A stretch of 64,000 nt of DNA from Ricordea florida. Lineage: Eukaryota > Cnidaria > Anthozoa > Corallimorpharia > Ricordeidae. This document shows, piece by piece, positions 34,664 through 64,000 of this stretch. The notes beneath the pieces are model-generated. The model worked only from the letters and a program-made list of their open reading frames with translations, searched no databases and had not been told where the DNA came from. Both the position numbers and the translations under genes were made by a program. The stretch's first letter is position 1, and every line of letters begins with the position of its first letter. Location of the stretch: assembly GCA_949710005.1 (NCBI GenBank), contig OX453284.1:4866001-4930000 (forward strand), read 5' to 3'.

Positions 34664-35799
34664 CAAAACCACCACCGCCAATCTTCTTTTCCTATAATCG
34701 CAACAGAAACATACATCGTTTATGCTACAAATGTGACAAGCTATTCAATAAGGCTACAACACGCAGCATAACTGTACAGCAATGTACAGTTAAAAAAAGC
34801 TACGTTACTTCCTGCAAACCACATTTCAACGACTGCTTTTAAAGTCGTCGTTGTAAATTAAACTAGTCTGCGCCGTCGACTACTTGGTCGGTTTCTATTC
34901 AATGCTGGAAAAAAGGCTAGTTATCAAGAACGAAAAACACTCATTTTGTTAACAAAGGATGCTCTGACAAGTGCTTTGTTTATATCGGATAGAGCAGTTA
35001 ATGTTTAGATGTGTCAATAACCACAATTCGCGAAAAAATGGCGGAGTAAAGAACATCATTCCCTCGGCTGGTTTCTTTGCGACTACAACGGAAACGGTGA
35101 TGAAACCGTTCGAGTTTGAGTAGGCTATTCCTCACTGAGTTTTGGTATGATGATTAATCAGACAGGCACGCGATCAGTCTTGAACCACTCTTGCTACGCA
35201 AATGACTTCCTTGAAAATGATTTTGGTAAGATTTCCACACAGGTCCCTACTCATTATGCATGCTGAAGCTGTCTTGTCTGGTGTAATGCACGTGCAAATA
35301 TTTCTTGTGTTCGAAGAACGAAATAGTATAGTTACAGAATGCATCATGAAGTAGGGACCTGTACGGAAATCTTACCATGATTTTCTACGCGTCTACATAT
35401 CTTACAAGATCCAAGCGAACTGTATTCCGACTTTACTACGTTAACTACGCGCAAATGCTCAGGTTTGATAACGAAGCTAATAAATAGTGTGAGCTTTATA
35501 CGGTGAGGTCTTCTCAGCTGTTTTAACAAAACATTTGCGTAAATTTAAATACAACACCGCGATTTCGCCAACAACTTTTAAATTGCGAAACAAAACAGAC
35601 AGGCTAGTGCATAACAGCGGAACTGCGGTAGAAAAACGAAGTTGATTCGAGGTTTATCGAACGTTAAGATTCGTGGCATATATAATTCTCTTCTTTCAGT
35701 CATAAGGTTTATAGTATATACGAAAAAAGTACAACATTTAGTACTTACTATCTTCCATCGCTGTCTGACCAAATCGCCCGGCGAAAGAAGATCCGCCAT
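34664..35799 (-). CDS. TTBK: TTBK exons 1-2, array copy 3
   Basis: Exon 1 is 35749-35799 and exon 2 is 34664-34691. Sequence and splice sites match copy 2. As there, no kinase body follows within the unit, so use requires long-range splicing to 21757. Confidence 0.84.
35225..35376. mobile_element. Fold-back element with 8-bp target duplication, array copy 3
   Basis: Identical in place and sequence to the copy at 29054-29205, carried along by duplication of the whole unit. Confidence 0.82.
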
Positions 35800-36755
35800 T
35801 AGCTACCTTCCCTTAATGAAGCTAAAACCGAGTAAAAACATTGGTGATTGAAGCGAAGAGATAATTACCGTTGCCTTCAACTACTTTTGAAATATGTCAG
35901 ACTTTATAAAGCTATAAACACGGCATGTTTCTACCGTCTTTAATTTGTGAAAATCGAATCTATTATCCCTACGCCGACGACGAAAGTAGAGGTCCGTTGG
36001 ATATGGGGCGCCGTTTGTAAATTAATTATTTGACCTATTTTGGGAGGGATTTACTTATAATTTACTTCCTTTATTTATGATAATTTAGCTCGGCGGTTAA
36101 ATTATCATAAATAACCATTTTTACTCAAATTGGTTATTTCATATAACCAAGTTTGTTTCCATTGGTTATTTGATAAAAACCGATCTAGTTTCTCACTGGT
36201 TATGTGATATAGCAATATTGTGTTTTTGGTTATTTGATAAAATCATTTTATGCGCCGTTTCATGAAAGTGGTTATTTGAAATAAGCAAAGTGTCAGGATG
36301 TTTGACACTATCCAGATTTGTCGCTAGCATTGGTGACTTTGTTGACCCACATATTGATCACGCAACTTTGAAACGATGGATTATTCAAGATCTTGGCGGG
36401 ATCTACAAAGACTACCAATTGCACTCGCCCTGCGGGTTCGTGCAATTTGGTTAGCCTTTGAAAAATTTACTCGTGCTGATTTATCCCAAATTGCACGAGA
36501 CAAATCATGTGATTACCTCCGTGATTACCTATACAAACGGCACGGAAAGCGGAAGAGCCAGCGGTTCATGCAAATTATTACTCAGCGGGTAAAAAGCAAG
36601 TAAATGATTTGAGTCCACTCTGTCGTCCACTATAAGAATTGCTTGTAAGCGGCTTCACAAAATGGCGAAGGATTTGATGTTTCTTACAGCGAGAGACACA
36701 ACGAGATATTCTTATTTTCTTTCCCGCGCTAGGAGAAATTTACAGCTGTAGGAGT
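35800..36755. promoter_or_regulatory. Bidirectional promoter with insertion, array copy 3
   Basis: Same 956-bp layout as copy 2; the inserted segment is 36002-36543. Confidence 0.58.
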
Positions 36756-38009
36756 ATGGGGAACTTACAAGACTTTTGTGGCCTTAAAAATGGAACTTTT
36801 ACCGTGTTGCACGGCAACGATTTTGGAAAGTGTTTCCAGCAGTTATGTTTGGTGTCTCCAGTAAATGTTTTATTAGCTTGTTCTAGTTTATTGTTCGCAT
36901 CAAGAAAGATCTATGCCTTGCATCTGCTGGATCCTCCTTCTTCTTTCATATTTTCAAAAATTCATGCATTGATCTGCGTTTTGATCAGTTTGGAGTTGAT
37001 TATTGAAGTTCCTTGCTCCTGGCTTGTACAATCGTACCATCCTGCGGTTTATCTTCTGTCTTCTTCTCTCGTTGCGCTGGCTTGGACCCTAAATGCCCTT
37101 GCACTGTGGAGAAGCAGACACTACCTTCTATTCAGAAGATGTTATACTTCGTTTCATGTCTTGGTTGTCATTCTGACTTGTTTGGTGACAGGAACGCAAG
37201 TTTACTCAGTCGTTGTGAGGGCAAGAACTATTGGATTTTACTCATTACAGATCAACGAGTACGGGACAATCTCCAGAATGTCTATTCAAGTGTTATTTAT
37301 AATATTTCTAATCATGTCGTGTTTTGTAGTCCATGGTGGAAGAACTTTGGACATTCTTTCTTCCACTGGAATTCAGAAGAGTCCAGAAAGAAATATGTTG
37401 CTAAGATCAGCATCAAGAGCTACATTTTACAGTAGCATTCAGTGCGTAACCAATGACCTTGGTGTTGCTGAGGATAATTCCAACTTCCTTTCTAAATTAA
37501 CATTCTGGTGGGTAAGACCATTGCTGTTGAAAGGTTACCATGGTGAACTTCAGCATGCCGAAGATATATTTTTACTTCCTCAAAGTTTGTCCACAAGGAA
37601 AATAAAGTGGTTATTTTCAAATAAGTTATATAGTTTGGTTTTGGACAGCAAGAGTAATGATGGTTTGGAGGAAAGCAACACAAGTGATTCTGCATACGCT
37701 GCTATCAAGTTTCTACCAGGAGTGCAAAGAAGCAGTTCAGATCAAAGTTTTAGGAAATACTCTTCAGTAAGAAGAAATGAAAGTGCCAGTAGTTACAGTA
37801 CAGAACCTTCAGAAAATCTTAAAGACAGTAATTATTCTAACATGGCCCCAAATGAGTCACCCAAACAAAGATCTCTCCTTAGTGCTCTTCATCATTCATT
37901 TGGCATGCAGTATTACTCTGTGGGGATTCTCAAATTAACTGGAGATGGCCTTAGTTTTGCTGGTCCACTCTTATTACATTCATTGGTGTCCTTCATGGAG
38001 AACAGACAG
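36756..38009 (+). CDS. ABCC10: ABCC10 exon 1, copy 3
   Basis: Open for 418 codons with the same protein sequence as copies 2 and 4. The donor CAG|GTATGA is intact, and it lies one unit upstream of the proximal copy. Confidence 0.87.
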
Positions 38010-38044
38010 GTATGATAATATAGCAGGTTGACAAATTGAAGTTA

Positions 38045-38425
38045 TGTAATGACATTCATTGATCATTGCAGTTATGTACACAACTTAAGCAGCTGTGAAA
38101 TTAAAGCCTGACAAAAAAAAATTCAGGCCTGAATGGGATTCGAACCCATGACCTCTGCGATACCGGAGCAGTGCTCTACCAACTGAGCTATCAAGCCAAC
38201 TGGGAGCTGGTCATATTGTGAGTTCATAATATACCCGTAGATGGAGAAGAATGATGCAAATGAATATATGAAAGACCTTATATTTGAACTGTGGAGTAAT
38301 ATGTAATGACATTAATTGAGCATTGCAGTTATGTACACAACTTAAGCAGCTGTGAAATTAAAGCCTGAAAAAAAAACTCAACTCAGGCCTGAACGGGATT
38401 CAAACCCATGACCTCTGCAATATCG
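38045..38425 (-). mobile_element. Dimeric tRNA-derived SINE, array copy 3
   Basis: Same insertion and flanking GAAGTTA repeats as in copy 2; the complete tRNA-like head is 38126-38197. Confidence 0.8.
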
Positions 38426-38883
38426 GAAGTTAGTTGATATCTTCTTCATGCCGTCTGGCAGATAAGGCCTCCACAGAGCTTTTCCACTTTTCTCTATTTG
38501 CTGTGACAGCTCTAGTTCTTCTCTCCACCCACAACTTCCATTCTGCTTTTCCCCTCTCCCTCTCTACTGTTCTCCTCTTCTCACATTAAAGTGGCAAGTC
38601 ATAAACTGTTAAAATTAAGGACTCTATGAAAAGAAGAAAATTATTTACAGGAAGAGTGTTCAGTTCGAGCAGACTAGAAAACCAGCAAATGTGATAATAG
38701 TATAGTTTGGAGTCAAAGATAATTATTTCATGATATAGCTTTGTCCAGTAAATTACAATGCCTCAGTGATCAAGTAGACACAAACAGTAGCTTAAATGTG
38801 ATTGGATGATAGTCTTTTCATGAAGTATGCAGTCAAATTGTGAAAAGTGGCTAAATCTTTGGGCTTTGTATTGTAATAGACTT

Positions 38884-39464
38884 GAATCTTATTTTATTTT
38901 TATTCATTTATTTTCTCAACTTTAATTATACAGATCTTTGTTAACATACAATACAAGTTAAAGATAAATTAACAATTAAAATAAATATAAAAAATACAAC
39001 ATCTGAATAATTAGGTCAGTTTATACAGAATACAAAGATTCCTTATAAAAATGAACTGCCTTAATTTAGCTCAAACAGTATAAGGTATCATAACAATATA
39101 TCACTAATTAATTAATTAATTAATTAATTAATTATAAAAATCTGTCCTTATTGTTGATGTCTTGTGGTAGGCAATTCTACAGGTCTACAATACAATTTAA
39201 AAAGGAAAACTTGAAAACATTAGTTTTAAAAAGGCCCTTCACCAGCATAGCTTTACTGCTACTGATGTTATATTTGGGTGTCTTAGAATTTACATATGAC
39301 AAAAGATTAAAATCTGTATAACCTGTCAGGCATTTAAAGAAAAACCAAAGATCCAATATCTCTATTCTATATTCTAAAGGTAAAAGTTTTAGTTTGACAA
39401 GTCTCTCAGGATAACATAAGTCAGTTTTCAGGATGAATTTAGTTGCATATCTTTGAACACGCCC
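38884..39464 (-). mobile_element. LINE 3' end, array copy 3, truncated at unit junction
   Basis: Same fragment as in copies 1-2, but with a longer TTAA microsatellite (about 39105-39134) and several substitutions shared with copy 4 only. The changes break the reading frame near its 3' end (ATCTGTCC for ATGTCTCC). Confidence 0.66.
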
Positions 39465-40846
39465 ATCTAATTTACAGTTGTGATAATCTTAGTCAAAGGA
39501 GCAAAAGAAGGCGATACTTGTTTTAATTATGACTGAGAACGCAACAGACACAAAAGTCTTAAGACTTCAAAAAATAAACTGAAACAAGACTGGACATTGA
39601 CTATACATATTAAACGGTCTTCTTATTTGCCACAGGGTAAAACAAAATTAATACATATTACAGCATATTACTAGCAAATCCTGTCACTCAAAGTAAAAAA
39701 TTGCAATGCAATACCATTAAACAGAAACAGTCACTCAAGTAAAATCCTATGACTTTGCATGACTCTGGAATGTGGTTTTATTTTAAGGCAAGCTATTCAG
39801 ATATTTGCATAGAAAGAAAAAAAACACATGGTAACTAGATTGGCTTAAGTTGACCTTGATACATTTCTAGCCACTTAAGTGATTTCTTCTTGAAAATGTT
39901 TGAAATATTATTACTTTGGCTGATTAATCAGACAGTATCTTGACATGAAAGATTGCCAAAATGTACCCAAATGAATGTTAAGTTTGCTAAAACTATACCT
40001 TTATCTTTCAAGAGATTGAAAGTCTAATTTGAACATGCACTTTTTACTTTGTATGACTTGCATGTTTTTTGGCTTTCAGAACAATCCTGATTGACTGTCA
40101 CATATTGTAACAGATTTACAAGGATATGAGTTATATCTGTTTCCTTGCTGTCAGCTAAAGAATTCAGATATGAAGTGGTATTCCTAGTGAAAGTGTCTCT
40201 AGAGGAAACTTAAAGGCAGTAATTTTACAGACATGACCAAAACTTACAGTGTAGAGGAACAACTTTTTAAATGACCCAGCTTGTATGCTTATAGAAAGAA
40301 TACAATAGCACTGAGCTCAAAACTATTTATGGCAAAGGATGAATTTTAATTATGTTTACCTGAATTATTTTGGAACTACTTAAAATATCAATGCCATTAG
40401 AAGACTGACAAACTCAGTGGAAGCAGTAAAAATTTGTTGGTTTTACACAAAATAGAACTACCTCGATACCACTGTTCTTGGCAATGCAGATTGCTAATCC
40501 ACTCTCAAATGTTGGTGGCCTTGGCTTCTTAAACCCCATGCTTTGATTAACCTTGGTTCAACATTTTACCACGATATTTGTTTGCTGGAGAGCCCGCGGC
40601 CGGCTATGCAATGCACGCACGCAAAACTAACGTGTCAAGCAGTTCTTTGCATGATTCAAGCCTGAAAGTACGTATCTGACTTTCACAGCGCAAAATAACA
40701 AACTAAAATTCTTTTCCTTCGTTTGATCCCGAGCCCACAGTTGCAAGTGGACCACGCTGAGCTCTGAAGGGAGGATTTCGTTATTTCCCCAAGTTCACAT
40801 CTAATTACCGGTTACACAACACATACAGCTCAGTGAACCTACTCAC

Positions 40847-41982
40847 CAAAACCACCACCGCCAATCTTCTTTTCCTATAATCGCAACAGAAACATACATC
40901 GTTTATGCTACAAATGTGACAAGCTATTCAATAAGGCTACAACACGCAGCATAACTGTACAGCAATGTACAGTTAAAAAAAGCTACGTTACTTCCTGCAA
41001 ACCACATTTCAACGACTGCTTTTAAAGTCGTCGTTGTAAATTAAACTAGTCTGCGCCGTCGACTACTTGGTCGGTTTCTATTCAATGCTGGAAAAAAGGC
41101 TAGTTATCAAGAACGAAAAACACTCATTTTGTTAACAAAGGATGCTCTGACAAGTGCTTTGTTTATATCGGATAGAGCAGTTAATGTTTAGATGTGTCAA
41201 TAACCACAATTCGCGAAAAAATGGCGGAGTAAAGAACATCATTCCCTCGGCTGGTTTCTTTGCGACTACAACGGAAACGGTGATGAAACCGTTCGAGTTT
41301 GAGTAGGCTATTCCTCACTGAGTTTTGGTATGATGATTAATCAGACAGGCACGCGATCAGTCTTGAACCACTCTTGCTACGCAAATGACTTCCTTGAAAA
41401 TGATTTTGGTAAGATTTCCACACAGGTCCCTACTCATTATGCATGCTGAAGCTGTCTTGTCTGGTGTAATGCACGTGCAAATATTTCTTGTGTTCGAAGA
41501 ACGAAATAGTATAGTTACAGAATGCATCATGAAGTAGGGACCTGTACGGAAATCTTACCATGATTTTCTACGCGTCTACATATCTTACAAGATCCAAGCG
41601 AACTGTATTCCGACTTTACTACGTTAACTACGCGCAAATGCTCAGGTTTGATAACGAAGCTAATAAATAGTGTGAGCTTTATACGGTGAGGTCTTCTCAG
41701 CTGTTTTAACAAAACATTTGCGTAAATTTAAATACAACACCGCGATTTCGCCAACAACTTTTAAATTGCGAAACAAAACAGACAGGCTAGTGCATAACAG
41801 CGGAACTGCGGTAGAAAAACGAAGTTGATTCGAGGTTTATCGAACGTTAAGATTCGTGGCATATATAATTCTCTTCTTTCAGTCATAAGGTTTATAGTAT
41901 ATACGAAAAAAGTACAACATTTAGTACTTACTATCTTCCATCGCTGTCTGACCAAATCGCCCGGCGAAAGAAGATCCGCCAT
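40847..41982 (-). CDS. TTBK: TTBK exons 1-2, array copy 4
   Basis: Exon 1 is 41932-41982 and exon 2 is 40847-40874, identical to copies 2 and 3. This is the most distal TTBK first-exon copy, about 19 kb of genomic sequence from the shared exon 3. Confidence 0.83.
41408..41559. mobile_element. Fold-back element with 8-bp target duplication, array copy 4
   Basis: Same as the elements at 29054 and 35225. Confidence 0.82.
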
Positions 41983-42938
41983 TAGCTACCTTCCCTTAAT
42001 GAAGCTAAAACCGAGTAAAAACATTGGTGATTGAAGCGAAGAGATAATTACCGTTGCCTTCAACTACTTTTGAAATATGTCAGACTTTATAAAGCTATAA
42101 ACACGGCATGTTTCTACCGTCTTTAATTTGTGAAAATCGAATCTATTATCCCTACGCCGACGACGAAAGTAGAGGTCCGTTGGATATGGGGCGCCGTTTG
42201 TAAATTAATTATTTGACCTATTTTGGGAGGGATTTACTTATAATTTACTTCCTTTATTTATGATAATTTAGCTCGGCGGTTAAATTATCATAAATAACCA
42301 TTTTTACTCAAATTGGTTATTTCATATAACCAAGTTTGTTTCCATTGGTTATTTGATAAAAACCGATCTAGTTTCTCACTGGTTATGTGATATAGCAATA
42401 TTGTGTTTTTGGTTATTTGATAAAATCATTTTATGCGCCGTTTCATGAAAGTGGTTATTTGAAATAAGCAAAGTGTCAGGATGTTTGACACTATCCAGAT
42501 TTGTCGCTAGCATTGGTGACTTTGTTGACCCACATATTGATCACGCAACTTTGAAACGATGGATTATTCAAGATCTTGGCGGGATCTACAAAGACTACCA
42601 ATTGCACTCGCCCTGCGGGTTCGTGCAATTTGGTTAGCCTTTGAAAAATTTACTCGTGCTGATTTATCCCAAATTGCACGAGACAAATCATGTGATTACC
42701 TCCGTGATTACCTATACAAACGGCACGGAAAGCGGAAGAGCCAGCGGTTCATGCAAATTATTACTCAGCGGGTAAAAAGCAAGTAAATGATTTGAGTCCA
42801 CTCTGTCGTCCACTATAAGAATTGCTTGTAAGCGGCTTCACAAAATGGCGAAGGATTTGATGTTTCTTACAGCGAGAGACACAACGAGATATTCTTATTT
42901 TCTTTCCCGCGCTAGGAGAAATTTACAGCTGTAGGAGT
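41983..42938. promoter_or_regulatory. Bidirectional promoter with insertion, array copy 4 (proximal to ABCC10)
   Basis: Same layout as copies 2 and 3, with the insertion at 42185-42726. It is the promoter closest to the shared ABCC10 exons, so it is the likeliest default ABCC10 promoter. Confidence 0.6.
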
Positions 42939-62737
<19,799 letters not shown>

Positions 62738-64000
62738 GTAAGTTTCTAGGGCGGGGAGGGATGGGGTTAAAGTGTTCTCTTTTGTCCATTGAACTCAGTC
62801 TTGAATCATAAGTTAGGACTGTTATTCCTTGGCGGATTAATGACAAAACATCTGTTGCGGATACGAAATGTTCTGAAAGGAGTTTTTTCTTCCCTGGCGC
62901 AAATTTGCTCTTCCACAGAATAGTTATGTTCCCGGCAAAAGTAGTCTCTTCATCAAACTCTATAGAACACTAGTCGGGTAGTGAATAATGTAAGCCCTTA
63001 CAAAATATCCCAAGGGGTAGTGAATCATGTAAGCCTTTACAAAATATCCCGAGGGGTAGTGAATCATGTAAGCCTTTACAACATATCCCGAGGGGTAGTG
63101 AATTATGTAAGCCTTTACAAAATATCCCGAGGGGTAGTGAATCATGTAAGCCTTTACAAAATATAACGAGGGGTAGTGAATCATGTAAGCCTTTACAAAA
63201 TATCCCGAGGGGAAGTGAATCATGTAAGCCCTTACAAAATATCCCGAAGGGTAGTGAATCATGTAAGCCTTTTCGAAATATCCCGAGATCTTCAGTTTCA
63301 GCTATAATTGCTCAATTGACAGAGATGACTAAAAAAAAGAAAAAACCTCTACATTGTTATTAAAAATTGTAATTGTTGAAAATCCCTTTTCACACTTTTG
63401 AGCATAGATTGTAACGCCAGTGTACTTAACACCTGTACTTCAGACTTTAATAAAAGTTCAGTTATGTTGACATCTTCAATCACTTTTCCTTCACATATTA
63501 TCATGCTCTCTAACTACTTAAACACCACCTGTACAAAATCATAGATCTCTCAGCTTGCGGGGGCAGCTGCAGTGACAACTAATACTAGTTTACAATTATT
63601 GGTTGAGGCTGAGTAAGGTATGAAGAATTATGCAGATTCAGAAAGTTGTTATCCGCCAAAGACGTTAAACGTCATCAGTAAACTAAAACCTTAATTTTGG
63701 GCTCCTTGGCGTCATTTTTCAGGCTCAGATTTGAATTAATAAATGTCATAATTCAACCCTCATAGAGACGTTGAATGCAAGATTTTTGAAAGGGTCTTTA
63801 ACAAAACAAATTCACTAAGTAATTTTGATTAGTAAATTGCTTAGTGTTTGAACAAACGAATGCAGCGAGATGCGTGAGACCTCCGTGACAGTTGTGACCC
63901 TGACACGTCATAGAGCGATATAGCCAATAGCGAGAGAGGTTCTATTTCAGCGCATAGGCTGTGATGAATACCATGGAACATAACAGCTCCTACCATTGGC
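62738..64000. other. ABCC10 intron 26 to the window edge
   Basis: Apart from the 39-bp minisatellite at 62978-63290 this is AT-rich sequence with no recognisable coding segment. The next ABCC10 exon must lie beyond the window. Confidence 0.5.
62978..63290. repeat. 39-bp minisatellite, 8 copies
   Basis: GTAGTGAATCATGTAAGCCT, then TTACAAAATATCCCGAGGG, repeats with a 39-bp period from 62978. Because 39 is a multiple of three, both strands stay open and give repetitive frames (for example MIHYPSGYFVKAY) that are not genes. Confidence 0.95.

Overview
The window is animal nuclear DNA. Genes are split into many short exons with GT-AG junctions, introns are AT-rich, and interspersed repeats are dense: a Penelope-like element with a GIY-YIG endonuclease, tRNA-headed SINEs, LINE 3' ends, fold-back elements and minisatellites. 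Gene content and repeat style fit a cnidarian, most likely a stony coral. That is inference; the sequence alone does not fix the species.

Three conserved genes account for the coding sequence. (1) Positions 504-7891, plus strand: the C-terminal two thirds of TTC8/BBS8, a TPR subunit of the BBSome; its 5' exons lie left of the window. (2) Positions 13517-24416, minus strand: a complete tau-tubulin kinase (TTBK) in ten exons, with an intact kinase domain and a long acidic tail, convergent with TTC8. (3) From 24807 (distal) or 42939 (proximal) to beyond the right edge, plus strand: an ABCC10/MRP7-type ABC transporter. Exons 1-26 are visible, ending inside the second nucleotide-binding domain.

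The striking feature is the TTBK/ABCC10 boundary. The two genes are head to head, and the segment holding their shared promoter, TTBK exons 1-2 and ABCC10 exon 1 is present four times in direct tandem (about 22059-45630). The remaining exons of each gene exist once, outside the array: TTBK exons 3-10 to the left, ABCC10 exons 2-26+ to the right. Copy 1 is divergent and short (5.05 kb). Copies 2-4 are nearly identical (6.17-6.18 kb) and share three insertions missing from copy 1: a fold-back element with an 8-bp target duplication, a dimeric SINE with a 7-bp duplication, and a segment of about 540 bp in the middle of the bidirectional promoter. All exon copies keep open frames and splice donors, so the locus looks like a two-sided cluster of alternative promoters and first exons. 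A recent tandem duplication without function, or an assembly artefact, must also be excluded.

The 5.6 kb between TTC8 and TTBK, and most introns, hold only mobile and repetitive DNA. Notable items are a Penelope-like fragment with an inverted partial copy (9516-10837), a second Penelope-like copy carrying two nested terminal-inverted-repeat elements (48980-50360), a 106-bp tandem repeat family in four introns of two genes, and minisatellites of 40, 49, 61 and 39 bp.
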